DNA of 6,344 nucleotides, from the NCBI GenBank assembly GCA_903889605.1, contig CAISYK010000630.1, forward strand, positions 1-6,344, written 5' to 3'. Shown here one piece after another: positions 1-5,379 of this stretch (position 1 is the stretch's first letter; every line of letters starts with the position of its first letter). The notes under the pieces were generated by a model, which was not told where the DNA came from, did not search any database, and saw only the letters and a program-made list of their open reading frames with translations. The position numbers were made by a program, and so were the translations under genes. The stretch is from an uncultured Bacteroidota bacterium (lineage in GTDB: Bacteria > Bacteroidota > Bacteroidia > 2-12-FULL-35-15).

Positions 1-206
1 GTATCAATCTTTATAGCAGGTCTATTCCCAGCATCTTGAGTTGTGGAATTAAAATCCACACAATACTTTTTTGTTCCATTAGCATCTATTGTACTTGGTA
101 ATGAAATACTCCAATCTGTTGGTTTTGGCGCAATTATCTGCAGAAAGATAAGGGCCGTAAAGCAAACAGCTAAAATTATAATATATTTAATATTTCCCTT
201 CAGCAT
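1..206 (-). CDS. Probable DUF4350-type membrane-anchored protein, N-terminal fragment (runs off left edge)
   Basis: An open frame of 68 codons starts at ATG 206-204 and continues past the left edge without a stop. It encodes a short basic N-terminus, one membrane anchor (about residues 8-25, with a run of Ile, Leu, Val and Phe) and then APKPTDW. That layout, one anchor followed by a K-P-x-D-W motif, is typical of DUF4350 proteins, which follow DUF4129 genes in Bacteroidota. The rest of the protein would be extracytoplasmic. The start shares its A with the TGA stop of the DUF4129 gene (TGATG), which suggests translational coupling and one transcript. Residues after the DW (STIDANGTKKYCVDF and onward) do not look like the usual DUF4350 continuation, so the family call rests on position and the first 30 residues. 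No biochemical function is known to me. Confidence 0.6.
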   Translation of the reverse strand, partial: MLKGNIKYIIILAVCFTALIFLQIIAPKPTDWSISLPSTIDANGTKKYCVDFNSTTQDAGNRPAIKID

Positions 207-1003
207 CAAATTTCCAACATCTTAAATTTCTCAATTGTATTTTTAAAATTAGTTTCGTCTAATGGGAAATTTCCATACCATATATATTCGTAAGAAATTG
301 CCAGCTCTCTGAAATGTTCACTGTATATGCTGTTTGCAAGCTCAATAGAATAATCGTTGTTCGTTTTGTCTATTTTCCATGCGATAAGATTTTTGTCGGT
401 CAATTCTTTCAGCAGTTTTAAAAAATGCAGACGAACTGCCCGCCTGAAATCTTTTTCAGAAAGTGCCGCTGCAATTAATTCGCTGAAATTTATTTTATGA
501 ATGTCTTCTTCAAATTCATTAAAATCAATAGTTACAGCAGCACTTTTGCCGTAAAATAAAGCACGTATATTATTTTTAGATAGTAATACAATAATTATTA
601 CGATAGCTGCAGCAATAAGTATATATTCTAAAATGCGGAGGCCTATATGACCGCCGTTGCTGCTGAACAGCTCGTCTATCTTTCGCCAAAACCAATCTTT
701 AAAACGCTCCCAAATTGTTTTTGGGGCGGGACCAATACGGTCGTATTTGTAGTCGCTGTTGTTTAATAATTCTTGTTGTTTTTTTACACCCGGTTCTCTT
801 ACTTCGGTTTTTGCGGAATCGAAAAAAACTATATTATTCCCTTTGGGGTGATTATTTATGCAATAGACATTTGAGCCGTATAGCAGACCATACAGTAATA
901 AAAAAATTACCCAGTATAAGGAGCTTACCAGACGCCATTCTGCAAAGCAGAATAATTTAGTATTGCAGCTCCTCATTATTATTTGGTGTATTGCCGATTT
1001 CAT
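206..1003 (-). CDS. DUF4129-domain membrane protein
   Basis: This 265-residue protein has two predicted membrane segments, at about residues 27-44 (possibly a signal anchor) and 124-142. The roughly 80 residues between them should be extracytoplasmic; the C-terminal domain, about 120 residues, should be cytoplasmic. That domain has the hallmarks of DUF4129: a basic helix with AVRLHFLKLLKEL (189-201), then LIAWKIDKTNNDY, and finally YEYIWYGNFPLDE (238-250). The family is uncharacterised but widely linked to MoxR ATPase / DUF58 clusters. The first ATG (1003) is preceded by AAAGGA and overlaps the upstream gene by 47 bases. An alternative ATG at 976-974 would shorten the protein by nine residues and leave a 20-base overlap. 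The N-terminus before the first hydrophobic segment is unusually long and polar for a signal peptide, so the exact start is uncertain. The family assignment is firm. Confidence 0.85.
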   Translation of the reverse strand: MKSAIHQIIMRSCNTKLFCFAEWRLVSSLYWVIFLLLYGLLYGSNVYCINNHPKGNNIVFFDSAKTEVREPGVKKQQELLNNSDYKYDRIGPAPKTIWERFKDWFWRKIDELFSSNGGHIGLRILEYILIAAAIVIIIVLLSKNNIRALFYGKSAAVTIDFNEFEEDIHKINFSELIAAALSEKDFRRAVRLHFLKLLKELTDKNLIAWKIDKTNNDYSIELANSIYSEHFRELAISYEYIWYGNFPLDETNFKNTIEKFKMLEI

Positions 1004-1916
1004 CTATCCTTTCCATTAAACCAATGCCGTCTTTTTGTTCAGCAAGACTGTAATAGTGGAATGCACTTATTACATATATTCCGCTGTATAATAATGTGCT
1101 GCAAAAAGTACAAACAGTTGCAACAACTAAAAATGGAATAGAAGTTTCGCCTGATGCGTCTTTTATATGGCTGAACATAAGCACCATCTGATAAACAGCT
1201 TGCGGGAGTGCAAATACCATTGAGATAATTCCTATTGCCATTACCGCGCAAACCATAATTACCCATGTCCACCAGAAATTGCCTTTCAGTGCTTTGCTTG
1301 TACGGGAAAAAGATTTAAATACACTGCCCTGTTCCTGCATTTTTATTAAGTAAACAACGGACAGCTGCCACATTACAGGGGGCAGAATAATTAGTATACC
1401 AAAAAACAAAGCTATTCCAAACAAAATCCCCAAAGCAGGTACTGCACTTGCTAATCCAAAAATAGTTGCACCCGCTGCTGCAATTACTATAATAGTTAAA
1501 AACATCAATATAAAAAATACAGAAAGAATATTGCCTATATTTTTAACTAAGGTTTGTCCTACATCATTTACTGTAAATCCTTCCGGTCCTTTTTCCATGT
1601 AGTTTATCATAAATGAGAAAACAGTGCCGATAAGTGCCATGTGAGCCAATATTGAAGCCAGAATAAAAATTAAATACGTCCAGCCGAATTGTGAAAATAT
1701 GTTAGACTGCCCCATCTTGGATATTGAGAACATGCTCACTGCATTTGATTGGTAAAAAGCGCCGGCAACAGCACTAATTAATAAAAAGGGGCCTGCAATA
1801 AAAATCAATGATTGAAAAAAAAGTTTAAAATTCTGACGAAAAAATTTTACCGAAACATTAAAAGTTTCTCCAAAATCTCTAACCTGACGGAAGTTAATTT
1901 TTTCTTTTGTTTCCAT
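957..1916 (-). CDS. Six-segment integral membrane protein of the SpoIIM/DUF4129 cluster, function unknown
   Basis: The protein has 319 residues and about six hydrophobic segments, near residues 31-55, 79-104, 128-150, 160-192 (long, with a PP at 179-180), 216-244 and 262-287. Both ends are hydrophilic: the N-terminus is METKEKINFRQVRDFGETFNVSVKFFRQNF, and the C-terminus is acidic. The cytoplasmic stretch FKSFSRTSKALKGNFWWTW (200-218) resembles the S-x-x-x-x-K-G-N-F-W motif of multi-pass proteins related to the membrane domain of glycerophosphodiester phosphodiesterases. I see no catalytic residues, so I do not infer an enzyme. It lies 62 bp after the SpoIIM-like gene and overlaps the DUF4129 gene, so it probably belongs to the same operon. 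The start has no Shine-Dalgarno but is preceded by an A-rich run, common in Bacteroidota. Identity as a gene is secure; function is not. Confidence 0.8.
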   Translation of the reverse strand: METKEKINFRQVRDFGETFNVSVKFFRQNFKLFFQSLIFIAGPFLLISAVAGAFYQSNAVSMFSISKMGQSNIFSQFGWTYLIFILASILAHMALIGTVFSFMINYMEKGPEGFTVNDVGQTLVKNIGNILSVFFILMFLTIIVIAAAGATIFGLASAVPALGILFGIALFFGILIILPPVMWQLSVVYLIKMQEQGSVFKSFSRTSKALKGNFWWTWVIMVCAVMAIGIISMVFALPQAVYQMVLMFSHIKDASGETSIPFLVVATVCTFCSTLLYSGIYVISAFHYYSLAEQKDGIGLMERIDEIGNTPNNNEELQY

Positions 1917-1978
1917 TTTTTTATAAGTTAATTAAGTTATTTTGGTTAGAGCTGATTACGTTTTTTTTAATATTGTAT

Positions 1979-2962
1979 TTACAATGTTTTAATACGTTTA
2001 AATTCATTGTCCGATATTTTATTCAAATGTATAGGATAAATGATAAAATACCCAATAATAAACAGCAAGGAGATTCCGATAATTGTCAGGCTTAACCACA
2101 TTGGCATTTGCGAATATCGTGTAACAAAACTTTCGAAAAAGCCGGCAGTTATAAATACAGGAATTAAACCAACTACAATTTTTACACCTTGTTTTGCCCC
2201 TTTGATAAATGATACTCCGCGTGAATAAGTACCTGGAAACAAAATGCTGTTTCCCATAACTAAACCAGCACATCCAGCAATGATGATTGCTGATATTTCT
2301 AATGTTCCATGAATCCATATAACTAATACAGACTGAAGCAGCAAACCTTTTGCAAAAAAGAAATATTGAAATGCGCCAAGCATAATTCCATTATATAAAA
2401 GCATAACGCCGGTTCCAAAAGAAAATAATATTCCTAATGCAAAACATACGAATGCCACCTTGATGTTATTTATTGTAATGCCGAAGAACATGTCTATTTG
2501 ATTCATGCTTTTATAAACAGCCATAGGGTCTCCTTTGTCAATGTTTTCCAATGTCATATTAACATAACTGTCACCAAGAATAAGGCGTACAAATGTGTCA
2601 TCATAAGCTGCGGAAATTACACCAATAAGCATCGCCGTTGTAAATATTAAAAAAGCATACAATAATTGTTTGTGTGAATTTTTAAAAATAAACGGCAGTT
2701 CATATTTCCAAAAAGTTAAGATGCGTCCGCTTTTTTCTTTTTTGTTTTTATATATTTCCTGGTGAACCCGCGCGGCAATAGAATTAAGATACTGAGTAGT
2801 TTTTGATTTAGGATAGTTGGTTTTGGAATATGATAAATCATCCGTGAGCTGAACAAATAAATCAGCCATTAAATCGGGATCGGAACCTCCTTTACTGGTG
2901 ATAAGCAATTCAAACTGCTGCCATTTATCGGCATTTTGATTTAGAAATGTTATTTCTTTCAT
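1979..2962 (-). CDS. SpoIIM-like (DUF95 family) integral membrane protein
   Basis: This 327-residue protein has a soluble N-terminal region of about 95 residues, rich in charged helices, followed by about five membrane segments (roughly 99-119, 168-198, 207-235, 262-282, 288-310). Family marks are NNIKVAFVCFALGILFSFGTG and LLYNGIMLGAF (165-197), then the signature HGTLEISAIIIAG (218-230) with GNSILFPGTYSR (237-248). In Bacillus, SpoIIM works with SpoIID and SpoIIP in septal peptidoglycan remodelling during engulfment. Non-sporulating Bacteroidota keep this longer homologue, usually beside RDD and MoxR-cluster genes, so a sporulation role should not be read into the name. Its start (ATG 2962-2960) has no clear ribosome binding site. 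It diverges from the RDD gene across 218 bp. It is probably first in the leftward operon. Confidence 0.88.
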   Translation of the reverse strand: MKEITFLNQNADKWQQFELLITSKGGSDPDLMADLFVQLTDDLSYSKTNYPKSKTTQYLNSIAARVHQEIYKNKKEKSGRILTFWKYELPFIFKNSHKQLLYAFLIFTTAMLIGVISAAYDDTFVRLILGDSYVNMTLENIDKGDPMAVYKSMNQIDMFFGITINNIKVAFVCFALGILFSFGTGVMLLYNGIMLGAFQYFFFAKGLLLQSVLVIWIHGTLEISAIIIAGCAGLVMGNSILFPGTYSRGVSFIKGAKQGVKIVVGLIPVFITAGFFESFVTRYSQMPMWLSLTIIGISLLFIIGYFIIYPIHLNKISDNEFKRIKTL

Positions 2963-3180
2963 ATCTAAATTATTCTCTTTTAATCATTTTGATAATTTCG
3001 CGGTAATTATATTTCGATACATTACTGAAGGTATTGTAATGATATTTTTATTCCTGATACTTAATTGTTCTTTTGTAAATTTATAAAAAATAATCATTTG
3101 AAATTATTTTTGGGTTAAAACTTTAGATTAGTTATTTTTATAAAGTTTTATTTTTTAGAATTGTTTTTGACTGCTTTATT
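2963..3180. promoter_or_regulatory. Divergent promoter region between the SpoIIM-like and RDD genes
   Basis: This 218-bp, very AT-rich gap holds no gene and must carry the promoters for both directions. I looked for the Bacteroidota pattern (TTTG, then about 20 bases, then TAnnTTTG). I found only partial matches, for example TAGAATTG at about 3156-3163 on the plus strand, so no exact promoter is assigned. A perfect inverted repeat CATTAC / GTAATG with a 10-base spacer lies at 3020-3041. It could be an operator. Confidence 0.45.
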
Positions 3181-3894
3181 ATGGATAATATTCGCATACA
3201 AACTACTCAAAATGTTGACATAGAATACGAACTTGCCAGCATTGGGGATCGTATTTTGGCAACACTGCTGGACTATTTGTTTTTTACCGCCTATTTTTTG
3301 CTGGTGGTGTTAATAGTTTCACTTACCAATGGGATTCTTTTTGAAAGCATTGCTTTTGTGTCATTTGTTTCTTTGCCTATTTTATTCTATGATTTAGGAT
3401 GTGAAGTGTTTTTTCAGGGTAAATCATTTGGTAAAATGATTATGAAAATAAAGGTAGTAAAGCTGGATGGCACACAAGCTCATTTCGGTGCATATCTTTT
3501 ACGATGGCTGCTGCGAATAATTGACATGCGTTTGTTTGGCGGAGCAGTTGCACTTATAGCAATATTAATAAATGGTAAAGGACAGAGGGTAGGCGATATG
3601 GCTGCAGGAACAACGGTAATAAAAATGAAACAAAAAATACAATTAAGCGATACGATTTTCAATAAATTAAAGCCTGAATATAAATTAATTTTCCCTGAAG
3701 TATCGCGGCTTACCGATAATGATGTTGCAATTATAAAAGAGGTAATGCATGTATGTATTCAGTCAAATAATTTCGAAGCTATTAATAAACTTGCTTTGAA
3801 AACTAAAGCGGCGATGGGAATTACTACAAATCTGCCTAATGCACAATTTTTATGCGCCGTTGTTCAGGATTATAGTTACCTGGGCAGCCTTTGA
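3181..3894 (+). CDS. RDD-family membrane protein
   Basis: The protein has 237 residues. The RDD domain spans about residues 13-150, with two or three hydrophobic segments (about 29-50, 54-75 and 105-132). The conserved Arg and first Asp are in IGDRILATLLDYL (R24, D31), and the second Asp is in LLRIIDMRLFG (D115). The conserved Gly-Lys stretch QGKSFGKMIMKIKVV (79-93) and GQRVGDMAAGT (134-144) are both intact. About 85 hydrophilic residues follow the domain (YKLIFPEVSRLTDND... and a final FLCAVVQDYSYL), an extension seen in Bacteroidota members. RDD proteins are of largely unknown function; a transport role has been proposed for some. It is transcribed away from the SpoIIM-like gene, which suggests coordinated expression from a shared promoter region. 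Its stop lies 3 bp from the stop of the convergent gene, leaving no room for a terminator between them. Confidence 0.9.
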   Translation: MDNIRIQTTQNVDIEYELASIGDRILATLLDYLFFTAYFLLVVLIVSLTNGILFESIAFVSFVSLPILFYDLGCEVFFQGKSFGKMIMKIKVVKLDGTQAHFGAYLLRWLLRIIDMRLFGGAVALIAILINGKGQRVGDMAAGTTVIKMKQKIQLSDTIFNKLKPEYKLIFPEVSRLTDNDVAIIKEVMHVCIQSNNFEAINKLALKTKAAMGITTNLPNAQFLCAVVQDYSYLGSL

Positions 3895-3897
3895 TAT

Positions 3898-4422
3898 TTA
3901 TTTAAATGTACAATTGCTTATAATATCCAAACCAAACAAACCTGTTTTAAAAGAAATTGTTATTTCATTTGCAGACGATGAAGCATCATTCGGGTGATCG
4001 CTTATATACGAGTTTAAAACTCTTTCTATACTGCCATTTTCATCTTTATCTGCTATAACTATTTCATTATAGCTTCCAGCCCTGGAAATAGTATAAGTTT
4101 CGGTATGGCTCTTTATTGGGATGCTGAAATTTATGAATAATATTAAATTGACTAAGCACATTCCAAACCCTGCAAATGCATACATTGCAAATTGATTATA
4201 GGCCATATCAATATCATCTTTTACATATTTCCATTGAATTATGCCAAGCATCCCGCAGCCAAAAAACATGATCAGTATTGTACCTATACCGATAACTGTA
4301 GACGATACAAGCAAAAAAAGTATTGGAATGCCTATTAAGCCGCAAACAGTTATTATCATTGCTGCATAAATACCTTTTTCCCTGATGAAATGTTTTAGCT
4401 TCTCATTTGTTATTTGTGCCAA
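3898..4422 (-). CDS. Unrecognised three-segment membrane protein with extracytoplasmic C-terminal domain
   Basis: I do not recognise this 174-residue protein. It has a basic N-terminus (KLKHFIREK), three hydrophobic segments (about 17-39, 41-64 and 77-99) and a polar C-terminal domain of about 70 residues. That domain alternates beta-like stretches (TETYTISR, YNEIVIADKDENG, NEITISFKTGLFGLDI). Positive charges at the N-terminus and at 65-68 suggest N-inside topology, which would place the C-terminal domain outside the cytoplasmic membrane. The start is TTG at 4422-4420. An in-frame TAA lies just upstream and no ATG falls between. An AAAGGAG ribosome binding site, one of the few clear ones in this window, stands immediately before it with short spacing. 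The next in-frame ATG (residue 22) would remove part of the first membrane segment. It stands alone between the LUD gene and the convergent RDD gene. Confidence 0.75.
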   Translation of the reverse strand: MAQITNEKLKHFIREKGIYAAMIITVCGLIGIPILFLLVSSTVIGIGTILIMFFGCGMLGIIQWKYVKDDIDMAYNQFAMYAFAGFGMCLVNLILFINFSIPIKSHTETYTISRAGSYNEIVIADKDENGSIERVLNSYISDHPNDASSSANEITISFKTGLFGLDIISNCTFK

Positions 4423-4423
4423 A

Positions 4424-4435
4424 TCTCCTTTTATT
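4424..4435 (-). promoter_or_regulatory. Ribosome binding site supporting a TTG start
   Basis: On the minus strand AAAAGGAGAT directly precedes TTG at 4422. The spacing from GGAG to the start is only about 2 bases, but no ATG or GTG lies in frame between it and the upstream stop. It therefore decides the start of the 174-residue membrane protein. Confidence 0.5.
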
Positions 4436-4475
4436 AATTTACGTTAATAATCACTAGATTGTAAAAAACTCCGCT

Positions 4476-4500
4476 CAAACTTTGTTTGTCAATCTGATTG
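4476..4500. promoter_or_regulatory. Two adjacent small dyads upstream of the 174-residue gene
   Basis: CAAAC-TTT-GTTTG (4476-4488) is followed after one base by CAATC-T-GATTG (4490-4500). Both are perfect inverted repeats with 5-bp arms. They lie 54-78 bp upstream of the TTG start, where an operator or promoter element could sit. The word GATTGTAAA also occurs twice around them (4457-4465 and 4496-4504). A regulatory role is inference; short dyads arise by chance in AT-rich DNA. Confidence 0.25.
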
Positions 4501-4538
4501 TAAATTTGAAAATTGCTGTTTTTTTTAGACTAATTTAT

Positions 4539-4584
4539 GCGGTATTTTATTATTATATTTTTTCAAATATACATAAAAAACCGC
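4539..4584. repeat. Long imperfect hairpin in the gap between the LUD gene and the 174-residue gene
   Basis: The outer arms GCGGTATTTTAT (4539-4550) and ATAAAAAACCGC (4573-4584) pair at 11 of 12 positions. An inner perfect 7-bp stem, TATATTT (4554-4560) with AAATATA (4565-4571), closes on the loop TTTC. Together they give about 18 base pairs within 46 nt. It lies downstream of the LUD gene and upstream of the 174-residue gene, both on the minus strand. It could therefore act as a terminator, an mRNA-end stabiliser or a leader structure. No T-run follows the hairpin on either strand, so a classical intrinsic terminator is not well supported. Confidence 0.5.
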
Positions 4585-4639
4585 TCGGTGGTATTGCCGC
4601 TTGACATCATTAAACATGAAATTTTTTTTGGAAAAGCGA

Positions 4640-4653
4640 CGGTAAGCCTACCG
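4640..4653 (-). terminator. Weak candidate terminator stem after the LUD gene
   Basis: CGGTA-AGCC-TACCG is a perfect 5-bp inverted repeat with a 4-base loop, 10 bases past the TAG stop of the LUD gene. On the minus strand it is followed by TCGCTTTTCC, so the T-run is short and late. The position suits the end of the ftsH-LUD transcript, but the stem is marginal. Confidence 0.3.
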
Positions 4654-4663
4654 ATTTTATTTG

Positions 4664-5320
4664 CTAATCAGCTGGTTGTATATCGTCAATTAAGAATACG
4701 AAAATCTCTTTTGGACCATGTGCCCCCTGCACCATGGTTTTTTCAATATCTGCAGTTCTGCTTGGACCTGTGATAGTTGAAATCATTGATGGCAGCTGAT
4801 TTTTATATTTTTCGCGGATAAACTTTAATGCATCTTTAATATCATGCTTAAGCTGAGAAGTATAAGCGGCAACAATATGTATGTTAGAGTATACAGGCAG
4901 CCTTCGTCCAGATGCTTGTCTGGAAGTTACAATAACACTTCCGGTACGTGCCGCAAGACACTCACAAAGTGTAAGGCCAATATCAGTATTTAAAAGATCC
5001 TCTTCCTTATCTGAGAATTTAATTTTGCCTTTTCTGAGCATGTCTTTGAGTGCAGGTTCAAGGCAGAATATGTTTTTCCAATTGTTATCTTTTGCAATAA
5101 AATCAAAGTTTTCGATAAACTCATTTTCATTTTCGCAAAAAATAAATTTGCCGTTGACTGCAGAAAAATTTTGTGCAAACTGTATTTCAAGCGGTTCATC
5201 AGAAGAAGTAAAGATCTCCGACTCTTTATCCAAATCAACCATTTCCTGGGATGATTTGTGAGTTAATGCCTTACGTATTTTTTTTAGAATCTTTTCTTTC
5301 GAGGTGGTGTTGCTTTGCAT
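4664..5320 (-). CDS. LUD-domain protein of the LutC/YkgG family
   Basis: This 218-residue soluble protein (counting from ATG 5320) spans the whole LUD domain. Family marks include the basic N-terminal helix SKEKILKKIRKAL (7-19), DIGLTLCECLAARTGSVIVTS (113-133), the stretch RRLPVYSNIHIVAA (139-152), and the near-invariant GPSRTADIE (185-193) and GAHGPKE (199-205). In Bacillus, LutC acts with the iron-sulfur proteins LutA and LutB in L-lactate oxidation. No lutA or lutB is visible here, and this type follows ftsH in Bacteroidota, so a lactate role is unproven. An upstream in-frame GTG at 5326-5324 is possible, but ATG two codons later is the better start. Neither has a Shine-Dalgarno. It follows ftsH by 59 bp on the same strand and is probably cotranscribed. 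Confidence 0.88.
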   Translation of the reverse strand: MQSNTTSKEKILKKIRKALTHKSSQEMVDLDKESEIFTSSDEPLEIQFAQNFSAVNGKFIFCENENEFIENFDFIAKDNNWKNIFCLEPALKDMLRKGKIKFSDKEEDLLNTDIGLTLCECLAARTGSVIVTSRQASGRRLPVYSNIHIVAAYTSQLKHDIKDALKFIREKYKNQLPSMISTITGPSRTADIEKTMVQGAHGPKEIFVFLIDDIQPAD

Positions 5321-5379
5321 AATCACAAAAAATTAAAAATGTTCAACACTTAAAATAATGTATTTATAGGTTTTTCCGC

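Noticed and set aside
43..225. 60-codon plus-strand open frame at the left edge
   Set aside because: It lies antisense to the DUF4350-like start, which has a proper membrane anchor and TGATG coupling; the plus frame shows no family features.
1039..1272. 77-codon minus-strand open frame inside the six-segment membrane gene
   Set aside because: It is an alternative frame within a clear membrane protein and has no hydrophobic pattern or motif of its own.
1979..2962. Reading the SpoIIM-like gene as evidence of a spore former
   Set aside because: The longer DUF95-family homologue is widespread in non-sporulating Bacteroidota, and the rest of the window fits that phylum.
4601..4630. TTGACA at 4601-4606 as a sigma-70 -35 box
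   Set aside because: No matching -10 or plus-strand gene follows, and Bacteroidota promoters do not use the TTGACA/TATAAT pattern.
4537..4773. 78-codon plus-strand open frame
   Set aside because: Its second half is antisense to the conserved LUD C-terminus and its first half crosses the hairpin; no recognisable protein features.
4881..5261. 126-codon plus-strand open frame
   Set aside because: It is entirely antisense to the LUD gene, whose motifs are intact; it is a shadow of that gene.
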